Shown: positions 57,683 through 64,000 of the stretch, in pieces
Numbering within the stretch: position 1 is the first letter of the stretch
Layout: each line of letters opens with the position of its first letter
From: Streptantibioticus_A sp037034305
Lineage (GTDB): Bacteria; Actinomycetota; Actinomycetes; Streptomycetales; Streptomycetaceae
DNA: 64,000 nucleotides
NCBI GenBank assembly: GCA_037034305.1
Contig: JBAGJY010000018.1
Span: forward strand, 66,312 to 130,311
Reading direction: 5' to 3'
Program-made: the position numbers and the translations under genes
Notes under the pieces: generated by a model
Told to the model about the DNA's origin: nothing
Seen by the model: only the letters and a program-made list of their open reading frames with translations
Database searches by the model: none

Positions 57683-59032
57683 TCACAACGACACGAACAG
57701 CGCCGTCACCATGACCGCCGCGACGGTGGCCGTGACCGTCGCGGCCAGCAGCCAGCCGAAGGCCCGCAGCCGCTCCGACGACATGCTCGCCGAACCGTCC
57801 CCCGGCAGCGGTGGTTCGGCCAGCGGCGGGTCACCGTCCGCCGGGGCGCCGAGGCCGCGAGCACCGCCCACCTCGTACGGCAGCACGCCCGCCACCCGGA
57901 AGCCGCCGTCCGGCACCGGCCCGGCGTGCACCATCCCGCCCGCCACCCGGGCTCGCTCCCGCAACCCGGCGAGCCCTTGCCCGCCGCTCACCGAGGCGGC
58001 ACAAGTCCCGCTGTCCGGTGAGCTGTTGACCACCTCGACGACCAGGACGTCCGGGTCGTAGTGCAGCGCCACCTCGACGGTCGTACCGGGCGCGTGCTTG
58101 TAGGCGTTGGTCAGCGCCTCCTGCACGATGCGGTACGCGGCGTGCCCGGTCACCGCGGCCAGGTCGCGCACCGCGCCGGTGCGCCGGAACTCCACCTCGC
58201 CCCCCACCTGCTGGCTGGCGGCCACCAGGGTCTCGATGTCGGCGGCGCCGCCGGTGCCGACGTCCTCGCCTTCCTCCCGCAGCACCCCCACCACCTGCCG
58301 CAGCTCCTCCAGCGCGGCCACGGCCGTCCGGCGTACGGCGCCGACGGCTACCCGGTGCTCTCCGCCGAGCGTGCGGTCCGTCTCCAGGGCCCCGGACTGC
58401 ACCGCCAGCAGCGTCAGCTGGTGGCCGAGACTGTCGTGCATGTCCCGCGCGATCCGGTACCGCTCCCGCAGCCGGGCCTGCCCGGCCACCATGGTGCGTT
58501 CGCGCAGCAACTGGTCGTGCCGATCCTGGAGCACGCCCAGCAGCGAGCGGCGCTGCGCCTGGTACCGGCCGAACAGTCCGGGCAGCCCCACCAGCACGAA
58601 GTACCGCGCCGCCGCGACCAGCACGATCGCGGTGGCCGTCCACTGCCCGGCCTGCCGCCACCACCAGGCCCCGAGCACGGCGGCGAACGCCGACGCGAAC
58701 GCGACAACGGCTGCCCGAGTCCGCCGCAGCCGACGTCCCGCCGACCAGGCGGCGCACACCTGGACCAGGGCCATCCCCCCGACCGCCGTGCCGCAGACCG
58801 CGGACACCGCCAACACCACGCCGGGCAGCCCGCGGCGCAGCACGTACAGGCCCGCCGCCGCGAGACCGGCGATCACGGCGGCCACCGGCGTCGCCGTCCC
58901 GCCGACCAGCGACAGGGCGGCCACCAAACCGACCGCCAGCGCACCGAGCCCTTCGGCCCACCACATCCGAGTCGTCCGGGCCCCGGGCAGCACACGCCGT
59001 GCGACCAGGGTTCCCACTGATTTCGCGTTCAT
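57683..59032 (-). CDS. HisKA_3 sensor histidine kinase with extra C-terminal membrane helix
   Basis: A 449-residue membrane kinase. About five N-terminal membrane segments (about 25-165) precede a HisKA_3 dimerisation domain with the His box RDMHDSLGHQLTLLAVQSG and an HATPase domain (IVQEALTNAYKHAP; GQGLAGLRERARVAGG). After the catalytic core comes a Pro/Gly-rich linker and a final membrane helix (about 425-448; FGWLLAATVTATVAAVMVTALFVSL), an unusual addition. It is transcribed with the response regulator behind it. The signal is unknown; DesK-like in layout. ATG 59032 is used. Confidence 0.9.
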   Translation of the reverse strand: MNAKSVGTLVARRVLPGARTTRMWWAEGLGALAVGLVAALSLVGGTATPVAAVIAGLAAAGLYVLRRGLPGVVLAVSAVCGTAVGGMALVQVCAAWSAGRRLRRTRAAVVAFASAFAAVLGAWWWRQAGQWTATAIVLVAAARYFVLVGLPGLFGRYQAQRRSLLGVLQDRHDQLLRERTMVAGQARLRERYRIARDMHDSLGHQLTLLAVQSGALETDRTLGGEHRVAVGAVRRTAVAALEELRQVVGVLREEGEDVGTGGAADIETLVAASQQVGGEVEFRRTGAVRDLAAVTGHAAYRIVQEALTNAYKHAPGTTVEVALHYDPDVLVVEVVNSSPDSGTCAASVSGGQGLAGLRERARVAGGMVHAGPVPDGGFRVAGVLPYEVGGARGLGAPADGDPPLAEPPLPGDGSASMSSERLRAFGWLLAATVTATVAAVMVTALFVSL

Positions 59033-59241
59033 CGGCCGCAAGCGTAGGGCCGCTGACACGACCGCCACGTCCTGCGAAAGTCGTTCGTAAGCAACGACTT
59101 TCGACGGCGAGTGGAGGAGGGAACCGGCCGGGCGCGCGGCGGTGTCCGTTTCCTCTTTCGTCGGAGGTGGGCCGCGCCGATCGCAGCTTGGCCGCGGGCG
59201 GCGTGCCGCGCGGCGGGCGCTCTTCGCTGGCGGACGAAGTC

Positions 59242-59973
59242 TCATCCGCGCTCGCGGAGGTACGACTCCAACTCGGCGGCCCCGGTCAGCATCGCCCGCG
59301 CGCGGGCGGACAGCCGAGCGCGCCAGTCGCACAGTGCGGCCTCCAGTAGTTCCAGCCCACCGGCCTCCCGCACCTGGGCGATCAGCGGGCCGATCTGCTC
59401 CAGCGGGTAGCCGCCGCGCCTGAGTTGGTGGGCCAGCCGGGCGTCCCGCACGTCGGCCTCGTCGTAGACGCGATACCCGGTGCGGGGGTCACGGTGCGGG
59501 CGGACCAGCCCGGCGCGCTCCCATTTGCGCAGCGTCGCGGGCCGGATACCGAGCCTGTCCGCCAGCGGCCCGATGAACGTGCCGCCGGGCCCGGAGCCCG
59601 CGGCGGGCGCCGACGCCATGGCGGGCTCCAGGCCGCGGCTGGCGCTCTCCACGGCCTGAAGGGTCCTGCGGTCGTCGAGGAGTTGGGCGTGGCTCTCGTC
59701 GATGAGGCGGAACGCCTCCTCGGTCGCGCCCTGGTTCACCGCCCGCATGATCGCCGCCGCTGTCTGGTGGCCGTGGCCGGGCACCAGGGCGAGGAAGGCA
59801 CGCAGGGCCCCGGCGTGCAGCGAGGTGTAGGTGCGGTAGCCGTGGGCTGTGCGGTCGGCGGCCGGGAGGAGGCCCGCCTCCTCGTAGTTCCTGATCGCCT
59901 GGGTGGACAGACCGTGCCCGCGCGCCAGGTCAACCGGCCTGAGTCGCTCACTGTTTTGAAGGTTTCGCCCCAT
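59242..59973 (-). CDS. MerR family regulator with two HTH domains
   Basis: A 243-residue protein with two MerR-type winged helices: the first at about 10-60 (LRPVDLARGHGLSTQAIRNYEEAGLLPAADR, GYRTYTS), the second at about 140-195 (IGPLADRLGIRPATLRKWERAGLVRPHRDPRTGYRVYDEADVRDARL). The segment between is helical. Tandem MerR domains in one chain are a known but uncommon form in actinobacteria (TioE-like proteins). There is no metal-binding cysteine. It is divergent from the erythromycin-esterase-family gene and probably regulates it. ATG 59973 is used. Confidence 0.88.
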   Translation of the reverse strand: MGRNLQNSERLRPVDLARGHGLSTQAIRNYEEAGLLPAADRTAHGYRTYTSLHAGALRAFLALVPGHGHQTAAAIMRAVNQGATEEAFRLIDESHAQLLDDRRTLQAVESASRGLEPAMASAPAAGSGPGGTFIGPLADRLGIRPATLRKWERAGLVRPHRDPRTGYRVYDEADVRDARLAHQLRRGGYPLEQIGPLIAQVREAGGLELLEAALCDWRARLSARARAMLTGAAELESYLRERG

Positions 59974-60012
59974 GGTCCTGCTGGTATCGCGGAAGAGTTT
60001 CAACCGAGGGTT

Positions 60013-60026
60013 CAACGATACCGTTG
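60013..60026. promoter_or_regulatory. Dyad between MerR and esterase genes
   Basis: CAACG (60013-60017) and CGTTG (60022-60026) flank ATAC. The right half ends at the first base of the ribosome-binding site GAGGG (60026-60030) of the downstream gene, so a protein bound there could block both transcription and translation start. A related TTCAACC lies just upstream. Confidence 0.5.
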
Positions 60027-60040
60027 AGGGCATGGCAGGC

Positions 60041-61246
60041 ATGGCTACTGACATCAAGGACACCGCCTGTGCCGTCGAGGCTGCCGCCGTCATGCGGCTG
60101 CTTCCGGCCCGGCCCCGACTGCTCGCGCTGGGCGAGCCCACCCACGGCGAGGACACGCTGCTCGACCTGCGCAACGAACTCTTCCGACAACTCGTCGAAC
60201 AGGAGGGCTACCGGACGATCGCCATCGAGAGCGACTGCCTCATGGGCCTGGTCGTGGACGACTACGTCACCTCGGGCACGGGCACCCTCGACGAGGTCAT
60301 GGAACACGGTTTCAGCCACGGCTTCGGCGCATCGGCGGCCAACCGCGAACTCGTGCGCTGGATGCACGCGTACAACGACGGCCGACCCGCATCCGAACGG
60401 ATCCGCTTCGCCGGTTTCGACGGCCCGCTGGAGATCACCGGCGCCGCCAGTCCCCGGCAGGCCCTCACCGCACTCCACGCCTACCTCGCCGCCCAGGTGG
60501 ACGCGGACCTGCTCCCCTGTACCGCGGAAACGCTCGACCGCCTGCTCGGGGCTGACGAGGCGTGGACCAATCCGGCCGCGATGACGGACCCGGCCCAGTC
60601 CGTGGGGCGGTCGGCCGAGGCCAGGGCCCTGCGACTGCACGCGGACGATCTGGTCGCGCTGCTGGACGAGCAGACGCCGCACGCCATCGCCGCGTCGTCA
60701 CGGGCGGACTGGGAGCTCGCGTGCCTGTACGGGCGCACCGCCACCGGCCTGCTGCGCTACCACTTCTGGATGGCCGACACCTCACCGACCCGCATGACGC
60801 GGCTGTTGGGCATACGGGACTCGATGATGGCCGACAACCTGCTGGCCCTCAGCGAGCGTGGCCCGGCGCTCGTCTTCGCCCACAACAGCCATCTGCAACG
60901 TGAGAAGAGCACGATGCGCATGTGGGACCAGCCGCTGCTGGAGTGGTGGAGCGCCGGTGCGCTGGTGAGCGCCCGCCTGGGCGCCGAATACGCCTTCCTG
61001 GCCACGGCGTTGGGCACGATGCGGCACCAGGGAGTGGACACCCCGCCACCGGACACCGTCGAAGGACTCCTGTACGCGCTCCCGCAGGACCGCTACGTCA
61101 TCGACCCCCGCGGGCTGGCCACCGCCCTCGGTGCCGCGCGGGTCGCGCCGCGGGAGTCGCCGTACTTCGGCTACTCCGGGCTGGACCCGGCTCATCTGGC
61201 CGCGGTCGACGGGGTCGTGTTCATCAAGGACGTCCCGCGGACATAG
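60041..61246 (+). CDS. Erythromycin esterase family protein
   Basis: A 401-residue protein of the EreA/EreB superfamily. It has ALGEPTHGEDTLLDLRNEL (about 28-46; the E-P-T-H-G core with catalytic His), AIESDCLMGLVVDDYV, the FAGFDGP region and LVFAHNSHLQREKSTM (about 283-298). Such enzymes hydrolyse macrolide lactones or related esters using an active-site His and Glu. Many Streptomyces members have no known substrate. I use the ATG at 60041, 10 bases after GAGGG; the one at 60032 is too close. Divergent from the double-HTH MerR regulator. Confidence 0.88.
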   Translation: MATDIKDTACAVEAAAVMRLLPARPRLLALGEPTHGEDTLLDLRNELFRQLVEQEGYRTIAIESDCLMGLVVDDYVTSGTGTLDEVMEHGFSHGFGASAANRELVRWMHAYNDGRPASERIRFAGFDGPLEITGAASPRQALTALHAYLAAQVDADLLPCTAETLDRLLGADEAWTNPAAMTDPAQSVGRSAEARALRLHADDLVALLDEQTPHAIAASSRADWELACLYGRTATGLLRYHFWMADTSPTRMTRLLGIRDSMMADNLLALSERGPALVFAHNSHLQREKSTMRMWDQPLLEWWSAGALVSARLGAEYAFLATALGTMRHQGVDTPPPDTVEGLLYALPQDRYVIDPRGLATALGAARVAPRESPYFGYSGLDPAHLAAVDGVVFIKDVPRT

Positions 61247-61536
61247 GCGCTGCGCTGGGAGTGCGGCGACGCGCCGTCGCTTGTCCGCGGCACCGTAGCG
61301 GCCGGTCGTGGGAGGGGCTGACCACGCGGTCGCACAGGCGCGCGTCGGTGTAACTGGTGTGGCCCGTCAGCGAGTTGGCTCTGGTTGACCGGGGCTGACG
61401 GGGTGGATGGCTGTTACAGGTTCCTGACAGTTCTCCGCGAACTCCCGTCCTGCCAGGGCACGTCATACGCCCCGAAAGAACGTACTCGACACGGTGAGCG
61501 CCGGTGCGGGAGCCCGGTGCTCGACGAGGGGGAACC

Positions 61537-62241
61537 ATGACCGTCAAGCTGAACCGCGCCGTCCGTTGCACTGCCGCCGCGCTGGCCGTTGTGGCGATCG
61601 GCGCCGGTGCCACCGCATGCGGCCCGTCCGATGACTCGTCCTCCAAGGCCGCAGCGCCCTCCGGTGCGGCGAAGGCCTCCTCGCCCGCACAGCAGGGCGG
61701 TTCGCAGGGCACGGCTCAGGGATCCGCCGGGGGCGGCGCGAAGAAGGCGCAGGCGAACTCGCGGACCGACGCGGTCAACGCGTCCTCGTCCGCCTCAAGT
61801 CACCGTTGCCACACCGGCGAACTGACCTACAGCTGGGGCTCCGCGCACGGTGGCCGCCCGGACATGAACGCCACCAGCCAGCAGACGGCGGCGGTGCGGC
61901 TGAAGAACAGCGGCGGGCGCACCTGCACCCTGTACGGCTTCCCCGGCATCCGTCTGATCAGCAAGACCGGAAAGGCCTGGGACCTGCCCCGCTCCGCGGA
62001 CAAGCCGAGCACCATCACCCTGCACCCTGGTGACAGCACGGCCCTGATCACCATGAACATCCTGCCGATCCCCGTGGACACCAAGGACACCCGTCCGTTC
62101 GCCCCGAGCAAGGTCCTGCTCACCCCGCCCGACGGGACCACGCACACCACCCTCAACTGGCCCTACGGCGGCAGCCTTTGGGACCAGGCTGGCACCACGC
62201 CCGCGCCCGAGACCTTCGTCAACCCCGTCGGCGTGGGCTGA
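61537..62241 (+). CDS. DUF4232 lipoprotein
   Basis: A 234-residue lipoprotein. The signal sequence ends in a lipobox (GAGATAC, Cys about 28), then a Ser/Ala/Gly/Gln-rich linker (about 30-85) and a C-terminal DUF4232 domain: HRCHTGELTYSWGS, TAAVRLKNSGGRTCTLYGFPGIRL (Cys pair), and TLNWPYGGSLWDQ at the end. DUF4232 proteins are abundant exported proteins of actinobacteria of unknown function. GAGGGGGA precedes the ATG. It is convergent with the nitroreductase gene, only 30 bases away. Confidence 0.88.
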   Translation: MTVKLNRAVRCTAAALAVVAIGAGATACGPSDDSSSKAAAPSGAAKASSPAQQGGSQGTAQGSAGGGAKKAQANSRTDAVNASSSASSHRCHTGELTYSWGSAHGGRPDMNATSQQTAAVRLKNSGGRTCTLYGFPGIRLISKTGKAWDLPRSADKPSTITLHPGDSTALITMNILPIPVDTKDTRPFAPSKVLLTPPDGTTHTTLNWPYGGSLWDQAGTTPAPETFVNPVGVG

Positions 62242-62271
62242 CCTCACCGCGCGCACCGGCTCTCGGCGCTG

Positions 62272-62787
62272 CTACCAATGGTGTCGGTGGACGACCTCGT
62301 CGAAGGGGCGTCGAGCGGGTCGCTGGACGGGGCGGAGCGGACCACCGGCCGGGTGGCCCAGCGCGATGAGGTACGCGCACTCGCGGTCGGCGGGCAGGCC
62401 GAGTAGCCGCCGGGCCAGGTCCTGGTCGGCCACCGCGGCGTGGCCGCTGCCGATGCCGAGGTCCGCGGCGGCCAGCATGATGCTCATCGTGGCCTGACCG
62501 AGGTCGTACTGGGCGCGTTCGCGGTGCGCGGCATCCTCGTGGGCGCCGGTGACCAGTGCGATCGTGGCGGCGGAGCGGGCTACGTGGCCCGCTCCCTGCC
62601 ATACCTTCGACAGTTCCGCCAGGGAGCCGCGGTCGGTGACGACGACGAAGTCCCAAGGCTGCCAGTTCCGCGAGGACGGTGCGCGGCGGCCCGCTTCGAG
62701 GATCCGGTTCAACTCCTCGTCCAGGATCGGCTGGTCCGCGTAGTCGCGCACGTTCCGCCGGGAGGTGATGGCGTCCCAGGTCTGCAT
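62272..62787 (-). CDS. Nitroreductase family flavoprotein
   Basis: A 171-residue FMN-dependent reductase. The N-terminal ITSRRNVRDYADQPI binds flavin phosphate, followed by APSSRNWQPWDFVVV and, near the C-terminus, ADLGIGSGHAAV and LIALGHPAGGPLRP. It reduces nitro groups or quinones. ATG 62787 is used (AAGGG 9 bases upstream) rather than the GTG at 62796. It shares the upstream region with sodF but is transcribed away from it. Confidence 0.87.
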   Translation of the reverse strand: MQTWDAITSRRNVRDYADQPILDEELNRILEAGRRAPSSRNWQPWDFVVVTDRGSLAELSKVWQGAGHVARSAATIALVTGAHEDAAHRERAQYDLGQATMSIMLAAADLGIGSGHAAVADQDLARRLLGLPADRECAYLIALGHPAGGPLRPVQRPARRPFDEVVHRHHW

Positions 62788-62990
62788 GCCACCCACCCTT
62801 CCCGCATTCCGCCGCTACCGCCCTTGGCGCTGCTGCGTTCGGGCGACGCCGTGGTGAGCGGGCTCGGCGGTGGGGGCGGGGCCGGTCGAACCGGCGGGTG
62901 CCGGGTGCAAAGACGATCAGCGCCTGCTCGTTGGGCAGAAGACTGACGGACCAGCCCCGCAACAAACATGCTGGAGCCTTGAGCTGGTAA

Positions 62991-63007
62991 TTGCAACCTA
63001 TGCGCAA
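62991..63007 (+). promoter_or_regulatory. Nur-like box upstream of sodF
   Basis: TTGCAA (62991-62996), five bases, then GCGCAA (63002-63007). This matches the published Nur box pattern tTGCaA-N5-ttGCAA with one difference in the second half. Nur is the nickel-responsive Fur-family repressor that shuts off sodF when nickel is present. The site is 54 bases upstream of the sodF ATG, in the expected promoter zone. Confidence 0.75.
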
Positions 63008-63061
63008 TAGTGTTTGATCAGGGCCTGACCGTTGTCTTCGTTGAAAGGGGTTGCGTCCCTG

Positions 63062-63670
63062 ATGGGCACGTACTCGCTTCCCGACCTGCCGTACGACTAC
63101 GCCGCGCTGGAACCGGCGATCACCGGGCAGATCCTTGAGCTGCACCACGCCAAGCACCACGCCGCGTACGTCAAGGGCGCCAACGACACCCTTGAGCAGC
63201 TCGCCGAGGCGCGCGACAAGGAGCAGTTCGGCAATCTCGTCGGACTGGAGAAGACCTACGCCTTCAACCTCTCGGGCCACGTCCTGCACTCGATCTTCTG
63301 GGAGAACCTCTCCCCGGACGGCGGCGACCGCCCCGAGGGCGCCCTGGCCACCGCGATCGACGAACACCTCGGCGGGTTCGAGGCGTTCAAGAAGCAGCTG
63401 ACCCTGGCCACCCAGACGGTCCAGGGTTCCGGCTGGGGCGTGCTGGCCTGGGAGCCGCTGGGCAGGCGCCTGGTGGTGGAGCAGGTCTACGACCACCACG
63501 GCAACGTCGGCCAGGGCACCACCCCGCTGCTGGTCTTCGACGCCTGGGAGCACGCCTACTACCTGCAGTACAAGAACGTCCGCCCGGACTACGTCAACAA
63601 GCTGTGGGACCTGGTCAACTGGACCGACGTCGCCGACCGCTTCACCAAGGCGACCGCCAACAACGCCTGA
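63062..63670 (+). CDS. sodF: Superoxide dismutase, iron type (SodF)
   Basis: A 202-residue Fe/Mn-family SOD. Metal ligands are His28 (ELHHAKHH), His76 (GHVLHSIFWENL), Asp160 and His164 (VFDAWEHAYYLQY), and QGSGWGVLAWE completes the fold. Streptomyces has SodN (nickel) and SodF (iron); the Nur-like box upstream identifies this as sodF. ATG 63062 gives the usual N-terminus GTYSLPDLPYDYAALEP; an upstream TTG frame is rejected. The gene is single and followed by a long hairpin. Confidence 0.95.
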   Translation: MGTYSLPDLPYDYAALEPAITGQILELHHAKHHAAYVKGANDTLEQLAEARDKEQFGNLVGLEKTYAFNLSGHVLHSIFWENLSPDGGDRPEGALATAIDEHLGGFEAFKKQLTLATQTVQGSGWGVLAWEPLGRRLVVEQVYDHHGNVGQGTTPLLVFDAWEHAYYLQYKNVRPDYVNKLWDLVNWTDVADRFTKATANNA

Positions 63671-63687
63671 TCCGGGCTGACTTGGCC

Positions 63688-63734
63688 GACGGCCTGGTCG
63701 TGGGTCCCAACCGGGGATCCACGGCCAGGCCGTC
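63688..63734 (+). terminator. Long hairpin terminator after sodF
   Basis: GACGGCCTGGTCGTGG (63688-63703) pairs with CCACGGCCAGGCCGTC (63719-63734) over 16 positions, one of them a G-U pair, with a 15-base loop, 17 bases after the stop codon. Confidence 0.75.
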
Positions 63735-63919
63735 GCGCCTGTCCGCCTCGTTCAACGCCGTCCGCCGCCAGGATCTCGCCCAGTGCTGCACAGGGTGCGG
63801 TCTTCGGTGAACGGCTTACCTGTTCAGTAGCCACGCAGCACATGCCGCACGACCGCCGTTCGAGTCCGCTTCGGCGTACATGCGGGTGACGCGCGGCATA
63901 CTTTCCCGGCTCCCTGGAA

Positions 63920-63945
63920 CTCCCTGTCAGGAAGACGACAGGGAG
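63920..63945 (+). promoter_or_regulatory. Hairpin that covers a ribosome-binding site, or terminator
   Basis: CTCCCTGTC (63920-63928) pairs perfectly with GACAGGGAG (63937-63945). The right arm contains AGGGAG (63940-63945), which sits 7 bases before the GTG at 63953. It could hide the ribosome-binding site of the gene that starts there, or be a terminator followed by CTGTCTT. Confidence 0.5.
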
Positions 63946-63952
63946 CTGTCTT

Positions 63953-64000
63953 GTGAGCGTCCATTCGCAAGAGGATCAGTGCGGCGACAGCCAGAACGCG
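63953..64000 (+). CDS. Possible 5' end of a gene cut by the window edge
   Basis: GTG at 63953 with AGGGAG 7 bases upstream opens a frame of 16 codons (SVHSQEDQCGDSQNA) to the window end. Too short to identify. If the hairpin upstream is a terminator instead, this start may be spurious. Confidence 0.3.
   Translation, partial: MSVHSQEDQCGDSQNA

Overview
The window is high-GC actinomycete chromosome and almost certainly Streptomyces or a close relative. The signs are strong GC bias at third codon positions, frequent GTG and TTG starts, and Streptomyces hallmark gene sets: a conservon, an ECF42 sigma factor with a DGPF/YCII partner, a HelR-type RNA polymerase recycling ATPase, an OFA transporter with its 48-codon small subunit, mutA-mutB-meaB, and an iron SOD behind a Nur-like box. 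The mix of regulators, secreted small proteins and decayed insertion sequences fits an accessory or chromosome-arm region rather than the core.

0.1-7 kb: a RecF/OLD-like AAA ATPase; a MarR regulator divergent from a metallo-hydrolase across a 32-bp palindrome; a PAS-SpoIIE phosphatase; a fossil of a flavin monooxygenase; and a DHFR-like / YCII / ECF42 sigma unit. 7-12 kb: a scarred stretch holding two oppositely oriented IS701 transposase fossils, a complete but frameshifted IS630-like element and a large beta-helix-like membrane protein. 12-16 kb: divergent carboxylate transport units (DUF485 + ActP-like symporter; OFA antiporter + small subunit). 16-20 kb: conservon genes A, B and C with no GTPase D. 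20-29 kb: more transposase fossils, a three-gene membrane protein / TIR-WD40 / lipoprotein cluster, a NUDIX hydrolase, a truncated MATE transporter and a phosphotransferase.

30-40 kb: an alpha/beta hydrolase; a LysR regulator divergent from a dihydroxyphthalate-decarboxylase-like protein; an NmrA-like reductase; HelR; two related secreted proteins; and a TetR regulator controlling a zinc-free MDR oxidoreductase. 40-45 kb: the methylmalonyl-CoA mutase operon with its chaperone GTPase. 45-48.9 kb: small secreted and membrane proteins, a class II amidotransferase and a cytidine-deaminase-like enzyme. 49-54 kb: four consecutive secreted proteins, three of them four-cysteine paralogues and one an aerolysin-like candidate, directly downstream of a LAL-type LuxR regulator. 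54-64 kb: an NlpC/P60 protein; an acetyltransferase; a two-component system; a double-HTH MerR regulator divergent from an erythromycin-esterase-family protein; a DUF4232 lipoprotein; a nitroreductase; and sodF.

The two best candidates for an undescribed system are the secreted four-protein cluster with its LAL regulator (49.1-54.4 kb) and the membrane protein / TIR-14xWD40 / lipoprotein unit (22.2-26.5 kb). All calls rest on reading the sequence and on knowledge of families; no database search was run. Bases 1-121 hold nothing I can support.
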